Shown: positions 27,245 to 35,699 of the stretch, piece by piece
How positions within the stretch are numbered: position 1 is the first letter of the stretch
Layout of the letters: every line of letters starts with the position of its first letter
Assembly: GCF_015453285.1 (NCBI RefSeq)
Contig: NZ_JADLZT010000004.1
Location: 1 to 64,000 of the forward strand
Direction of reading: 5' to 3'
DNA length: 64,000 bases
Source: Lysobacter niastensis
GTDB taxonomy: Bacteria > Pseudomonadota > Gammaproteobacteria > Xanthomonadales > Xanthomonadaceae
Translations under genes and position numbers: made by a program
The notes under the pieces: model-generated
Database searches by the model: none
Seen by the model: the letters and a program-made list of their open reading frames with translations, nothing else
Told to the model about the DNA's origin: nothing

Positions 27245-27266
27245 ATTGGCGTCATATGACGCCAAT
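27245..27266. promoter_or_regulatory. Perfect 22-bp palindrome, likely operator
   Basis: ATTGGCGTCAT and ATGACGCCAAT are exact inverted repeats with no spacer. The site is 120 bp upstream of tRNA-like A, in the probable control region of the tRNA-like/slipin/rtcB cluster. I see no convincing -35/-10 pair or sigma-54 (GG-N10-GC) site around it. The regulator is not in the window. Confidence 0.65.
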
Positions 27267-27298
27267 TCGTGCGCGATCGCATCCGTCCGCTGCCCGTG

Positions 27299-27377
27299 CC
27301 GAAGCATCCAGGCACGGCGCTGTGAGCGCCTTCGCAGCATTCCCCGCCTCGGAGCCAGCACGCTCCGGATGCTTCGG
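27299..27377. ncRNA. Potential three-way-junction RNA (strand unsure)
   Basis: CCGAAGCATCC (27299-27309) and GGATGCTTCGG (27367-27377) are perfect 11-bp inverted repeats. Between them are two further hairpins: GGCGCT-GTG-AGCGCC (27316-27330) and GGAGC-N6-GCTCC (27351-27366), the latter abutting the outer stem. Together they make a compact three-way junction of 79 nt. A weak promoter on the minus strand (TTGCCA 27423-27418, 17-bp spacer, TATCGC 27400-27395) would transcribe it toward the tRNA-like genes. Confidence 0.5.
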
Positions 27378-27436
27378 GAGTACGCGATGCAATCGCGATA
27401 AAACAGTTTGATTTCCTTGGCAAACGCCAAAAGCAA

Positions 27437-27467
27437 AACGCCCCCGGGTTGTGGACCCGAGGGCGTT
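27437..27467 (-). terminator. Intrinsic terminator of the small-ORF unit
   Basis: On the minus strand AACGCCC-t-CGGGT and ACCCG-g-GGGCGTT form a 12-bp stem with one mismatch, followed by TTTTGCTTTT (overlapping the stem end). It closes the transcript that begins at the promoter at 27708-27680. Confidence 0.72.
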
Positions 27468-27516
27468 CGCTTGGCCTCGGGAGATCGGGGTGACCGATCT
27501 CCCTTGATGGCGGAGA

Positions 27517-27633
27517 TCAGTCGTGGTGGATGGCTTCGTCGCGCTTCGCATGCAGCGACGGCGCGAGCGTGCCTGGGCCGTAGCCCGCAGGCTGCAGCGC
27601 GTGACGCTTGGCGATGTCGAAGGCGAAGTTCAT
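27517..27633 (-). CDS. Small ORF of 38 codons, unknown
   Basis: The ORF starts MNFAFDIAKRHALQPAGYG and ends HAKRDEAIHHD. No strong ribosome site is visible, but the ORF is framed by a good promoter (27708-27680), a 10-bp hairpin GGGAGATCGG/CCGATCTCCC (27479-27503) and a terminator (27437-27467). The transcript would be about 240 nt. It may encode a small basic protein or be a noncoding RNA with the ORF by chance. It lies upstream of the tRNA-like/slipin/rtcB array on the same strand. I do not recognise the peptide. Confidence 0.45.
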   Translation of the reverse strand: MNFAFDIAKRHALQPAGYGPGTLAPSLHAKRDEAIHHD

Positions 27634-27679
27634 GGTTGAAGCCGATCTCGAATAACGCTCGCAGGAGCGAAGGGCGCGC

Positions 27680-27708
27680 AAGTTACGCCGATGCAAATGC
27701 GATTGCAA
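27680..27708 (-). promoter_or_regulatory. Sigma-70 promoter of the small-ORF unit
   Basis: On the minus strand TTGCAA (27708-27703), a spacer of exactly 17 bp and TAACTT (27685-27680) match the -35 and -10 boxes well. Transcription would begin near 27673, about 40 bases before the ATG at 27633. Confidence 0.6.
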
Positions 27709-27931
27709 CCACCGTTCATCGGGGAGCGAGCGGCAATGTGCAAGTGACGGTGCGAATCGCACGCTCGCGAGGAGCGTCTAGCAAACGCACGCCGGCACGC
27801 GATCGTGCGATTGCTCGGCTCGGCGAACGGGTGCACGCTGCGTGACGCTGGCCGGTCGCTCCTGGTGTGGCCGTTCTCGCTGTCGGCAGCAGTGGGGACT
27901 GCTGCCTGGAACACCCAAGGGGAGGGACACG

Positions 27932-28777
27932 ATGATCCGGATATCCGTGTGCGTGATCGCGCTGGCGCTGGCTGCCTGCAGCGGAGGTACGAAGCTGATC
28001 AAGGATGCGCCAGCGCCACCCGCCGACAAGCAGGTTGCGTCGGGTAGCAATGCGGCTCTTTCGGCGACCCTGGATTGGGTGATCGTGCGAAATGGCTACG
28101 GCGCGTGGGCGCGCAATGCGGATTGGGACGAATACCTGATCCGCGTGCACAACACGTCCGCAATGCCAATGCGCATCCCCCGGACGTCGGTGACCGATTC
28201 CTCGGGGCACGCCTCGACGCCCCTCGCCGAGCGGAAGGCCCTGGTCAAGCAGACCCGGAAGACCGTGAAGCGTTATCGCGATGATGGGATCAAGGTGAAA
28301 GCGGGCAGTGGCGGTGGAACTTTGATCGCCGCGGGCGCGGGCACCACGGCGCTGGGCGTTGGCATGGTGTACGCGGAGGCGGCTTCGCAGGTCATGTCGA
28401 CGGCGGCGACGACGAGTACCGGCGTCGGTGCGGCGACCGGTGCGCTGTTGATCGGCGGTCCGGTGCTGGTGGGCTATGGCATCGTTCGCGTGGTGCGCAA
28501 TGCGAAGGTCGACAACCGCATCGGGCAGCGCCATACGGAGTTTCCGTTAACGCTCGCTGCAGGCGAAGGGGGGCAGCTCGACGTGTTCTTCCCGATCTCG
28601 CCGGCGCCCAGCCAGTTGGACATCACCTACGAGGATGAAGCCGGCACTCACACCCTGATGCTTGATACGCGGCAGGTCCTGGCCGGATTGCACTTGCCGG
28701 AGAGTGTTCCACCGGTCGCCACTGCGGCGGCGGTGTCGCAGCCTGCCGCAGCGGCCGGCGGTGCCGTTCCCGATTAG
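27932..28777 (+). CDS. Lipoprotein with glycine-rich membrane segment, unknown
   Basis: The 281-residue protein has a lipobox LAAC (Cys16). A beta-rich part to about residue 125 contains WDEYLIRVHNTSAMPMRIP. Then comes a glycine/alanine-rich hydrophobic stretch (residues about 128-190, with GAGTTALGVGMVYAEA and GALLIGGPVLVGYGIV) that may be one or two membrane passes. A C-terminal beta-rich part ends in an Ala/Pro tail. AAGGGGAGGG precedes the ATG. I recognise no family. It ends 4 bp inside the convergent tesA gene end. Confidence 0.7.
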   Translation: MIRISVCVIALALAACSGGTKLIKDAPAPPADKQVASGSNAALSATLDWVIVRNGYGAWARNADWDEYLIRVHNTSAMPMRIPRTSVTDSSGHASTPLAERKALVKQTRKTVKRYRDDGIKVKAGSGGGTLIAAGAGTTALGVGMVYAEAASQVMSTAATTSTGVGAATGALLIGGPVLVGYGIVRVVRNAKVDNRIGQRHTEFPLTLAAGEGGQLDVFFPISPAPSQLDITYEDEAGTHTLMLDTRQVLAGLHLPESVPPVATAAAVSQPAAAAGGAVPD

Positions 28778-29511
28778 CGGATCAACGGTTCGAGCTTGGG
28801 CCACACATGGTCGCGCAGCTTCGGCTGCACGCTCGCGACCGGATGCAGGTTGTCGGCCTGGAACGCGTTGCGGTCGGTCGCGATCGGTTCGAGCAGGAAC
28901 GGCAGCAGCGCCACGGCATGCTGTTTGGCCAGTGTGGTGTAGTTGTCGGCGAAGCCCTGCGTATAGTCGCGGCCCATGTTCGGCGGCATGCGCATGCCGA
29001 TCAGCAGCACCTTGGCGCCGCTTCCCTTGGCGCTGCGGATCATGCGGTCGAGGTTGGTGCGCGTCTGCGACAGCGGCAGCCCGCGCAGGCCGTCGTTGGC
29101 GCCGAGTTCGATGACCACGACCTCGGGCTTGTTGCGCTTGATCTCGCCGTCGATGCGCGCGACGCCGCCTGCCGTCGTCTCGCCGCTGATGCTGGCATTG
29201 ACCACGCGCCAGCCGGGCCGCGTCTTCGCGATGCGATCGGCGGTCAACGCCACCCAGCCCTGCGAGGCAGCAAGTCCGTAGCCGGCGGCGAGCGAGTCGC
29301 CCATCACCAGCACGGTGCGTGCGGCGGCCGGAGCTGCAGTGGCGCGGGCTGCGGTCTGTGCGGAAGCTGGCGACATCGCCAGGGCGAGCAGTACCGGCGC
29401 CAGCAGCGCGAGGACCCAACCGATGGCCCATTGAATGCGCGGCCGCGCTGCCGCATATCCATGTCCTGCGGGTCCGTTCAAGGCGAGGTTCCCGATGAGC
29501 AGGCGCTTCAT
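28774..29511 (-). CDS. tesA: TesA-like arylesterase / acyl-CoA thioesterase I (GDSL hydrolase)
   Basis: The 245-residue protein has SGNH/GDSL blocks: VMGDSLAAGYG (nucleophile Ser73), the glycine in block II (SGETTAGG), GANDGLRG (block III Asn) and DNLHPV (Asp220, His223). It has an unusually long N-terminus with a hydrophobic segment (residues about 28-48) that should act as signal anchor or signal peptide, so the enzyme is periplasmic. It hydrolyses esters and acyl-CoAs. It is divergent from a YbbA-like ABC ATPase, the same arrangement as tesA-ybbA-ybbP in Escherichia coli. Confidence 0.92.
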   Translation of the reverse strand: MKRLLIGNLALNGPAGHGYAAARPRIQWAIGWVLALLAPVLLALAMSPASAQTAARATAAPAAARTVLVMGDSLAAGYGLAASQGWVALTADRIAKTRPGWRVVNASISGETTAGGVARIDGEIKRNKPEVVVIELGANDGLRGLPLSQTRTNLDRMIRSAKGSGAKVLLIGMRMPPNMGRDYTQGFADNYTTLAKQHAVALLPFLLEPIATDRNAFQADNLHPVASVQPKLRDHVWPKLEPLIR

Positions 29512-29553
29512 TCCTTTCTCCCAATGACCAACGACACCAGCATGGGGACGATC

Positions 29554-30252
29554 ATGGCCGATTCCATCGCGCCTGTGGACACTACTGCCGCACTCCAGGC
29601 GGCCGGACTCGGCAAGCGCGTGATGCTGCCCTCCGGCGAACTGATCATCCTGGAAGGGGTGGGCTTCTCGATTGCCGCGGGCGACTCGGTCGCGATAGTC
29701 GGTGCATCCGGTTCAGGCAAGAGCACGCTGCTGTCGCTGCTGGCCGGACTCGATACGCCCAGCGAAGGCAACGTGCTGCTCGATGGCCAGGCGCTGTCGA
29801 CGCTGGATGAAGACGGCCGCGCGCGTGTACGCGGCGAGAAGGTCGGCTTCGTGTTCCAGAACTTCCAGCTGCTGCCGTCGCTGACCGCGCTGGAGAACGT
29901 CATGCTGCCGCTGGAATTGCGCGGCGACCGCGATGCCGAGACCCCTGCGCGCTCGATCCTCGAGAAGGTCGGCCTCGGTCAGCGCCTGGGCCATTACCCG
30001 CGCCAGCTGTCGGGCGGCGAGCAGCAGCGCGTCGCGCTGGCGCGCGCGTTCGTCACCCGGCCGTCGCTGCTGTTTGCCGACGAGCCCACAGGCAATCTCG
30101 ATACCCACACTGGGCAGGCGATCATCGAGCTGCTGTTTGAACTCAATGCGGATGCCGGTACGACGCTGGTGTTGGTGACCCACGACGAACACCTGGCCTC
30201 GCGCTGCCACCGCCTGTTGCGGCTGGACGGCGGCCAGCTGGTGGCCTCATGA
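29554..30252 (+). CDS. ABC transporter ATP-binding protein (YbbA-like)
   Basis: This 232-residue ATPase has Walker A GASGSGKST, Q-loop VFQNFQLLPSLTALENV, signature LSGGEQQRVALARAF and Walker B LLFADEPTGNLD, all typical of the LolD/MacB/YbbA group. Starts at 29524, 29542 and 29554 are possible; 29554 has GGGGAC upstream and gives the usual length. It overlaps the permease gene by 4 bp. The pair is divergent from tesA, matching the ybbA-ybbP context, so a role in exporting or extracting lipophilic molecules is plausible. Confidence 0.92.
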   Translation: MADSIAPVDTTAALQAAGLGKRVMLPSGELIILEGVGFSIAAGDSVAIVGASGSGKSTLLSLLAGLDTPSEGNVLLDGQALSTLDEDGRARVRGEKVGFVFQNFQLLPSLTALENVMLPLELRGDRDAETPARSILEKVGLGQRLGHYPRQLSGGEQQRVALARAFVTRPSLLFADEPTGNLDTHTGQAIIELLFELNADAGTTLVLVTHDEHLASRCHRLLRLDGGQLVAS

Positions 30253-32762
30253 GTTCCTCGCTGATGCAGACGCCGCGGCTGGCGTGGCGCCAGCTGCGCC
30301 GCGACCTCGCGGCGGGCGACGTGCGCATCCTGATCGCGGCGCTGGTGCTGGCGGTGCTGGCGGTGACAGCGGTCGGCTTCGTCACCGATCGCGCGGAACG
30401 CGCGCTGGCGATCGAGGCCAACCGCCTGCTCGGCGGCGATGCCGTGGTCCGGTCCGACGAGCCCATCAGCGGCGCGATCCGCCGCGCAGCAGAAGTCCCG
30501 GGCCTGCAGCGCACCGAGACGATGGAACTGCAGACGATGATCCGCGTCGGCGAACGCCTGCAGCTGGGCGACCTGCGCGCGCTGGGCGCTGGCTTTCCTT
30601 TGCGCGGTGCGTTCCGCATCGTCGGACCCGATGGCGTGGAACGCGACGCCGGCGGCGTTCCCGCGCGCGGCACGCTGTGGATGAGCCGGGCCGGCGCCGA
30701 CACGCTCGGGGCGCGGCTGGGCGACGAGATCGCGATCGGCGATGCGCGCCTGCGCCTGGCTGCACTCGTCGTGCAGGAGCCCGATGCGGCGCTCGATTAC
30801 TTCAACGTCGCACCGAAGGTCTTCCTCGGCCTGTCCGATATCGCATCGACCGGGCTGGTGCAGGAAGGCAGTCGCATCCGCTACCGGCTGGTCGTGGCGG
30901 GCTCCGCAACCGCGGTCGACAAGTTCAACGCCACCACGCGCGCCGTGCTCGGCCGCGGCCAGCGCCTGGAGACGATTGCCGACGCTCGCCCGGAGATCCG
31001 TTCCGCGCTCGACCGCGCTGGACGTTTTCTCGGTCTTGCCGCGCTGGTCTCGGTGGTGCTTGCCGCCGTTGCCGTCGCGATGGCGGCGCGACGCCACAGT
31101 GCCCGGCATCTGTCCGGTACCGCGGTGATGCGCTGCCTCGGCGCGACGCAGGCCACGCTGGTCGGCATCCAGGTCGGCGAGCTGCTGATGCTGGGGCTGT
31201 TCGCCAGCACCGTCGGCGTCGCGCTGGCGTTCGGATTGCAGTGGCTGGTCGGCGGCTGGCTTGCGCAGGCGCTGAAGCTGTCGATTCCGCCGGCAGGCTG
31301 GTTGCCCGCATTGCAGGGTTACGGCGTCGGCCTGGTCGTGTTGATGGCCTTCGGTGCGCCGCCGGTGCTGGCGCTGCGTCGCGTGCCCGCGCTGCGCGTG
31401 CTGCGTCGCGACCTCGATCCGGCCGAGCCCAGCGCATGGCTGGTGGCTATCGCTGGCCTGGGAGGATTGGCAGCGCTGCTGTGGTGGAAGGCGGGTTCGG
31501 CGGCGCTCGGATTGGCGATGCTGGTCGGCATTGCCGCGACGCTGGCGGTGCTGGCACTGCTGGCCTGGCTGATGATCGTCGCCGTGCGCCGGCTGCGTTC
31601 GCGCCTTCGCGGCAGCCTGCGCTACGGCCTGGCCAATGTCAGCCGGCGTGCGGGCGCCAGCATCGCGCAGGTGTCGGCACTGGGCCTCGGATTGATGGCG
31701 CTCCTGCTGCTGACCTTCGTCCGCACCGACCTGCTCGACCGCTGGCAGATGGCGCTCTCGGACGATGCGCCGAACCGCTTCATCATCAACGTGCAGGACG
31801 ACCAGGTTGGTGCCGTGCGCGACTTCATCGCGCAGCAGGGGGTCGCACCGCCGACGCTGTATCCAATGATCCGCGGCCGCCTCACCAGCCATAACGGCAA
31901 GGCGGTGACCGGCGCCGACTATGCCGGGCAGGGCGAGCGTGCGCAGCGCCTGGCCGAGCGCGAGTTCAATCTTTCCGTCGCCGACGAACTGCGCGACGAC
32001 AACCGCGTCACCGCGGGAACGTTCTGGGGCAAGACGCGTCCGGTGAAACCGGAAGCCTCGGTGGAGGAGGATTTCGCGGAGCGGCTGGGCTGGAAGCTCG
32101 GCGACCGCATCGCCTTCGACATCGCCGGCCAACGCTTCGAGGCGACCATCACCAGCTTGCGCAGCGTCGACTGGGAAAGCTTCCGCCCCAACTTCTTCGT
32201 CATCGCCTCACCCGGTTCGCTGGAAGGATTCCCGGCCAGCCACATCACCGCGGTCAGCGTGCCTCCGCAGCGCACGCGCTTCACCGCGGACCTGGTCGAG
32301 CGTTTCCCGAACCTCTCGGTGATCGACGTCGAAGCGGTGCTCAAGCAGGTACGCAGCACCGCCGACCAGGTCTCGACCGTGGTCGAGGTGGTGTTCTACT
32401 TCTCGCTGGCCGCAGGACTGCTGGTGCTGATGGCCGCGGTCAGCGCGAGCCAGGACGAGCGACTGCTCGAAGGCGGCGTGATGCGCGCGATTGGCGGCAG
32501 CCGCCGGCAGTTGCGGCTGGCGCAGGCGTCCGAGTTTGCTGCGATCGGACTGTTGGCCGGACTCACGGCGGCGATCGCCGCGTCGGTGCTGGCCGGAGTG
32601 ATCGCTGAACAGGTATTCGACCTGCCTTGGCAGGCGGATTGGCGCCTGGCGGCATTCGGCGCTCTCGCCGGCGTGATCGCGGCGCTGCTCGCCGGGCTGT
32701 TCGCGACGCGCCGCGTGCTGGACGCGCCGCCGTCGGTGACGTTGCGGGAATTGCAGGGCTGA
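30249..32762 (+). CDS. FtsX-type ABC permease (YbbP-like)
   Basis: The 837-residue membrane protein has a first helix near residues 30-48, a large periplasmic domain (about 50-240), then several helix groups with two FtsX domains (near 260-385 and 710-830) and further helices around 395-500. It contains the second periplasmic domain between. Around ten helices fit YbbP. It partners the YbbA-like ATPase, with translational coupling (ATGA). The gene ends shortly before a REP-like palindrome. Confidence 0.9.
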   Translation: MSSSLMQTPRLAWRQLRRDLAAGDVRILIAALVLAVLAVTAVGFVTDRAERALAIEANRLLGGDAVVRSDEPISGAIRRAAEVPGLQRTETMELQTMIRVGERLQLGDLRALGAGFPLRGAFRIVGPDGVERDAGGVPARGTLWMSRAGADTLGARLGDEIAIGDARLRLAALVVQEPDAALDYFNVAPKVFLGLSDIASTGLVQEGSRIRYRLVVAGSATAVDKFNATTRAVLGRGQRLETIADARPEIRSALDRAGRFLGLAALVSVVLAAVAVAMAARRHSARHLSGTAVMRCLGATQATLVGIQVGELLMLGLFASTVGVALAFGLQWLVGGWLAQALKLSIPPAGWLPALQGYGVGLVVLMAFGAPPVLALRRVPALRVLRRDLDPAEPSAWLVAIAGLGGLAALLWWKAGSAALGLAMLVGIAATLAVLALLAWLMIVAVRRLRSRLRGSLRYGLANVSRRAGASIAQVSALGLGLMALLLLTFVRTDLLDRWQMALSDDAPNRFIINVQDDQVGAVRDFIAQQGVAPPTLYPMIRGRLTSHNGKAVTGADYAGQGERAQRLAEREFNLSVADELRDDNRVTAGTFWGKTRPVKPEASVEEDFAERLGWKLGDRIAFDIAGQRFEATITSLRSVDWESFRPNFFVIASPGSLEGFPASHITAVSVPPQRTRFTADLVERFPNLSVIDVEAVLKQVRSTADQVSTVVEVVFYFSLAAGLLVLMAAVSASQDERLLEGGVMRAIGGSRRQLRLAQASEFAAIGLLAGLTAAIAASVLAGVIAEQVFDLPWQADWRLAAFGALAGVIAALLAGLFATRRVLDAPPSVTLRELQG

Positions 32763-32774
32763 CTTTGCCCGCGA

Positions 32775-32807
32775 CCTCACCCCTCTCCCGCCGGGAGAGG
32801 GGTGAGG
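32775..32807. repeat. CCTCACCCCTCTCCCG palindrome
   Basis: CCTCACCCCTCTCCCG (32775-32790) and CGGGAGAGGGGTGAGG (32792-32807) are perfect 16-bp inverted repeats around one base. It is a member of the family also present at 23987, 24052, 35700 and 35779, here between convergent genes. Confidence 0.75.
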
Positions 32808-32835
32808 GTTCGGCGAGCCTCGGAGAGCGACGGCT

Positions 32836-33096
32836 CTAGTGGAACACCGCCTGCGCCTGCGCGTTGAAACGGCGCGAGTAGTCGCGTTCGCGTGCCACGC
32901 GTTCGACCTCGGCGTCGGCGAGGTCGGGCGCGCCGTAGACGGCGTAGGCGATCTCGCCATCGCGCATTCCGATCTGGTGGAGGCGGTAGCGGGGCCGGCC
33001 GCCTCCCGTGTTCTCGGGGTAGTGCATCGGGGGATCGCGGGTGTCGAGATCCAGTTCGCTGTTGTCGACCTGGCCGCCGACGAAGAGGGCACGCAT
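32836..33096 (-). CDS. Conserved small hypothetical protein
   Basis: The 86-residue soluble protein begins MRALFVGGQVDNSELDLD and has PPMHYPENTGGGRPRYRLHQ, EIAYAVYGAPDLADAEVER and a basic end (RERDYSRRFNAQ). AGGAGA lies 7 bases before the ATG, which supports a real gene. Its neighbours give no hint of function and I recognise no family. Confidence 0.6.
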   Translation of the reverse strand: MRALFVGGQVDNSELDLDTRDPPMHYPENTGGGRPRYRLHQIGMRDGEIAYAVYGAPDLADAEVERVARERDYSRRFNAQAQAVFH

Positions 33097-33240
33097 CGCG
33101 GTTCTCCTCTTGATGGAGTATTCACATCCTCGCTCCGGCGATGTTGTGCCCGCATGAAGCCGGGCGTTGTGGCGGCTTCAGCCGTGTCGACGAACTGTCG
33201 ACGCGTACAATCCGCGGCATGACTCCGGCCCTTTCCCGCG

Positions 33241-34317
33241 ATGCGTGCTGACGACGGCGACGTCGCCCTGCAGACCCTGCTGCTGCCATTTGCCGACGGC
33301 TCGCTGACCTGGCCGGGCGAGGGCGGTGCGTTATTCCTGCGCGCACGCGACGGCTGGCCGCTGCACCAGCGCCGCTGGCCCGGGCTGGTGTGTGAGCAGA
33401 CCTTCAAACCCGAAGCCGAGGCACTGGAGCGATCCGGCCTGCCTCTGGCCAGCAGCGATGACAGCACGCGCTACCCGCTGGTGCTGGTGCTGCCGCCGCG
33501 CCAGCGCGAGGAGGCGCGTGCCTTGTTCGCGCGAGCCGTCGCCCGTTGCGCGCCCGGTGGCCGCGTCGTGGCGTGCCTGGGCAACAACGAAGGCGCGAAA
33601 TCGGGCGAGGCCGACCTGGCGCGCATCGCCGGGCCGGTCTCGAGCAACTCCAAGCACAAGTGCCGCGTGTTCTGGACCGCACCGCTGCAGGGCCCTGCCG
33701 ATGGCGCACTGATGCAGGAGTGGCTGTTGGCCGACGAGCCGCGGCCGATCCTCGATGGACGCTTCGTCAGCCGTCCCGGCGTATTCGCCTGGGATCGCAT
33801 CGACGCGGCGTCGCGCCTGCTCGCCGAGCACCTGCCGACCGATCTCGCGGGGCGCGCGGCCGATCTCGGCGCCGGTTACGGCTATCTCGCTTCCGAGCTG
33901 CTGGCGCGCTGTCCCCGGATCAGTGCGCTGGACCTGTTCGAGGCCGAATCGCGCGCGCTGGATCTTGCACGCACCAACCTTGCCGCATTCGCCGATCGGG
34001 TCGCGCTGGATTTCCATTGGCACGACGTCACGCGCGGCCTGGACCAGCGCTTCGATGTGATCGTCAGCAATCCGCCATTCCATGCGCAGGGCCGCGCCGA
34101 CCGGCCCGACATCGGCCGCCGTTTCATCGCGGTCGCGGCGCAGGCGTTGAATCCGGGTGGCAGGTTGTGGCTGGTGGCGAACCGGCACCTGCCGTACGAA
34201 TCCGAACTCGGCGCGCACTTCGGCCAGGTCCGCACCGTGGCTGAGCGCGACGGTTTCAAGGCGATCGAAGCGGTGCGCGCCACGGCATCGCCCCCATTGA
34301 AACAGGCCGCACGATGA
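33241..34317 (+). CDS. rsmC: 16S rRNA (guanine-N2) methyltransferase, RsmC-like
   Basis: This 358-residue protein has a degenerate N-terminal half and a C-terminal SAM-methyltransferase domain. The SAM motif is AADLGAGYGYLASELL near residues 208-223, the acidic end of strand 2 is LDLFEAES, and the substrate motif NPPFH is near residue 280. NPPF with this two-domain layout fits RsmC/RsmD-type m2G methyltransferases; RsmC modifies G1207 of 16S rRNA. It overlaps rsuA by 4 bp, which supports a role in ribosomal RNA modification. Confidence 0.85.
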   Translation: MRADDGDVALQTLLLPFADGSLTWPGEGGALFLRARDGWPLHQRRWPGLVCEQTFKPEAEALERSGLPLASSDDSTRYPLVLVLPPRQREEARALFARAVARCAPGGRVVACLGNNEGAKSGEADLARIAGPVSSNSKHKCRVFWTAPLQGPADGALMQEWLLADEPRPILDGRFVSRPGVFAWDRIDAASRLLAEHLPTDLAGRAADLGAGYGYLASELLARCPRISALDLFEAESRALDLARTNLAAFADRVALDFHWHDVTRGLDQRFDVIVSNPPFHAQGRADRPDIGRRFIAVAAQALNPGGRLWLVANRHLPYESELGAHFGQVRTVAERDGFKAIEAVRATASPPLKQAAR

Positions 34318-35021
34318 AGCTGCTCAAACTGATCGCCAACCTCGGCTACGGCAGTCGCAAGGACGTCGCCGCGATGTTCCGCGAGGGCCGCATCACCGAC
34401 GCCGAAGGCGAAGTGCTGTACGCCGACGACAAGGTCGGACACGAAGCTGTGCGCGTCGATGGCGAGCCGCTCGATCCACCGGCCGGCATGGTGCTGATGC
34501 TGCACAAGCCGACCGGTTACACCTGCTCCACCAAGGATCCAGGCCGCATCGTCTACGACCTGCTGCCGCCGCGTTTCCGCCTGCGCTCGCCGTTGCTCTC
34601 CACTGTCGGCCGCCTCGACCGCGACACCAGCGGCCTGCTGATGCTGACCGACGACGGCGCGCTGCTGCATCGCATCGTCTCGCCGAAGGCGAAGCTCTCC
34701 AAGGTGTACGAGGCGACGCTGGCGGGCGACCTGCGCGGCGACGAGGGCGAGGTTTTTGCCAGCGGCACGTTGATGCTGGAGTCGGAAACCACGCCGCTGG
34801 CGCCGGCGCACATGGAAACGGTCGATGCGCGCCACGCGCGGCTGACGCTGACCGAAGGCCGCTATCACCAGGTGCGTCGCATGTTCGCCGCGGTCGGCAA
34901 CCACGTGGAAGCGCTGCATCGCAGCCGCATCGGCGGATTGGCGCTGGACGGCCTGCCGCCGGGCGAGTGGCGCCTGCTCGGCGCCGATGACATCGCCCGT
35001 CTCTTCGGTGAGCCGGGATGA
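34314..35021 (+). CDS. rsuA: 16S rRNA pseudouridine synthase RsuA-like
   Basis: This 235-residue enzyme has an N-terminal S4-like domain (MKLLKLIANLGYGSRKDVAAM) and a catalytic domain with HKPTGYTCS, the active-site Asp102 in GRLDRDTSGLL, and the C-terminal EGRYHQVRRMFAAVGNHV. It belongs to the RsuA/RluB/E/F group; RsuA makes pseudouridine 516 in 16S rRNA. The position between the RsmC-like gene and a HAD phosphatase gene, with 4-bp overlaps at both ends, shows one operon. Confidence 0.9.
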   Translation: MKLLKLIANLGYGSRKDVAAMFREGRITDAEGEVLYADDKVGHEAVRVDGEPLDPPAGMVLMLHKPTGYTCSTKDPGRIVYDLLPPRFRLRSPLLSTVGRLDRDTSGLLMLTDDGALLHRIVSPKAKLSKVYEATLAGDLRGDEGEVFASGTLMLESETTPLAPAHMETVDARHARLTLTEGRYHQVRRMFAAVGNHVEALHRSRIGGLALDGLPPGEWRLLGADDIARLFGEPG

Positions 35022-35695
35022 ACCGGCTGGAGCCCATCGGTTTCAGGCCGGCAGCCGTGATGTTCGACATGGACGGCCTGATGATCGAGAGCGAGCGAGC
35101 GCTGCTGCAATGCTGGCGCGTAGCATCGGCCGAGCTTGAATTGCACCTTGACGACGCGTTGTGGATGTCGATGATCGGCCTGCACGACAAGGCCTGCCAC
35201 GACCTGCTGCGCGTCCGCCTGGACGAGGCGCAGATCGAGGCGCTGCTGTCGCGCTGCCATGCGCTCTACGACGAACAGGTGCTTGCAGGCTTGCCGGTCA
35301 AGGCGGGCGTGCTCGACCTGCTGTCCCTGCTCGATGCCCGCGGCATCCCGCGCGCGGTGGCGACGTCCACGCGACGACCACGCGCCCTGCAGAAGCTCGA
35401 GCTGTGTGGATTGCTGCCGCATTTCCACGCGGTGCTGACCGGCAGCGACGTCGCCCATCCCAAACCCGCACCGGACATCTACCTGCTGGCGGCGCGCGAA
35501 CTTGGCGTGGATCCCGTGCGCTGCGTGGTGCTGGAGGACTCCGCGCCCGGCGTGCGCGCTGCGCTCGCGGCGGGGATGACGCCGATCCAGGTGCCCGACC
35601 TGGCCATGCCCACCGACAGCGTGCGTGCATTGGGCCACCGCATCGTCGAATCGCTGGCGCAGGCGCGGCTGCTGATCGAGCCGGCGTTGGCGTAG
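35018..35695 (+). CDS. HAD-superfamily phosphatase
   Basis: The 225-residue protein has the HAD motif MFDMDGLMIES (Asp17, Asp19), motif II TSTRR, the lysine in KPAPDIYL and motif IV VVLEDSAPGV. The cap is of type C1, as in beta-phosphoglucomutase and phosphoglycolate phosphatase relatives. It probably removes phosphate from a small metabolite. A link to the RNA modification genes before it is only positional. Confidence 0.9.
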   Translation: MNRLEPIGFRPAAVMFDMDGLMIESERALLQCWRVASAELELHLDDALWMSMIGLHDKACHDLLRVRLDEAQIEALLSRCHALYDEQVLAGLPVKAGVLDLLSLLDARGIPRAVATSTRRPRALQKLELCGLLPHFHAVLTGSDVAHPKPAPDIYLLAARELGVDPVRCVVLEDSAPGVRAALAAGMTPIQVPDLAMPTDSVRALGHRIVESLAQARLLIEPALA

Positions 35696-35699
35696 ATCT

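Noticed and set aside
27128-27440. Sigma-54 promoter driving slipin-rtcB, as with RtcR-controlled rtcBA
   Set aside because: I checked the minus strand for GG-N10-GC sites resembling TGGCAC-N5-TTGC and found none with correct spacing.
29994-32132. 712-codon antisense frame opposite the YbbA/YbbP genes
   Set aside because: Composition (Gln/Arg/His/Ala) is typical of a high-GC shadow. It covers two well-supported ABC genes and has no recognisable domain.
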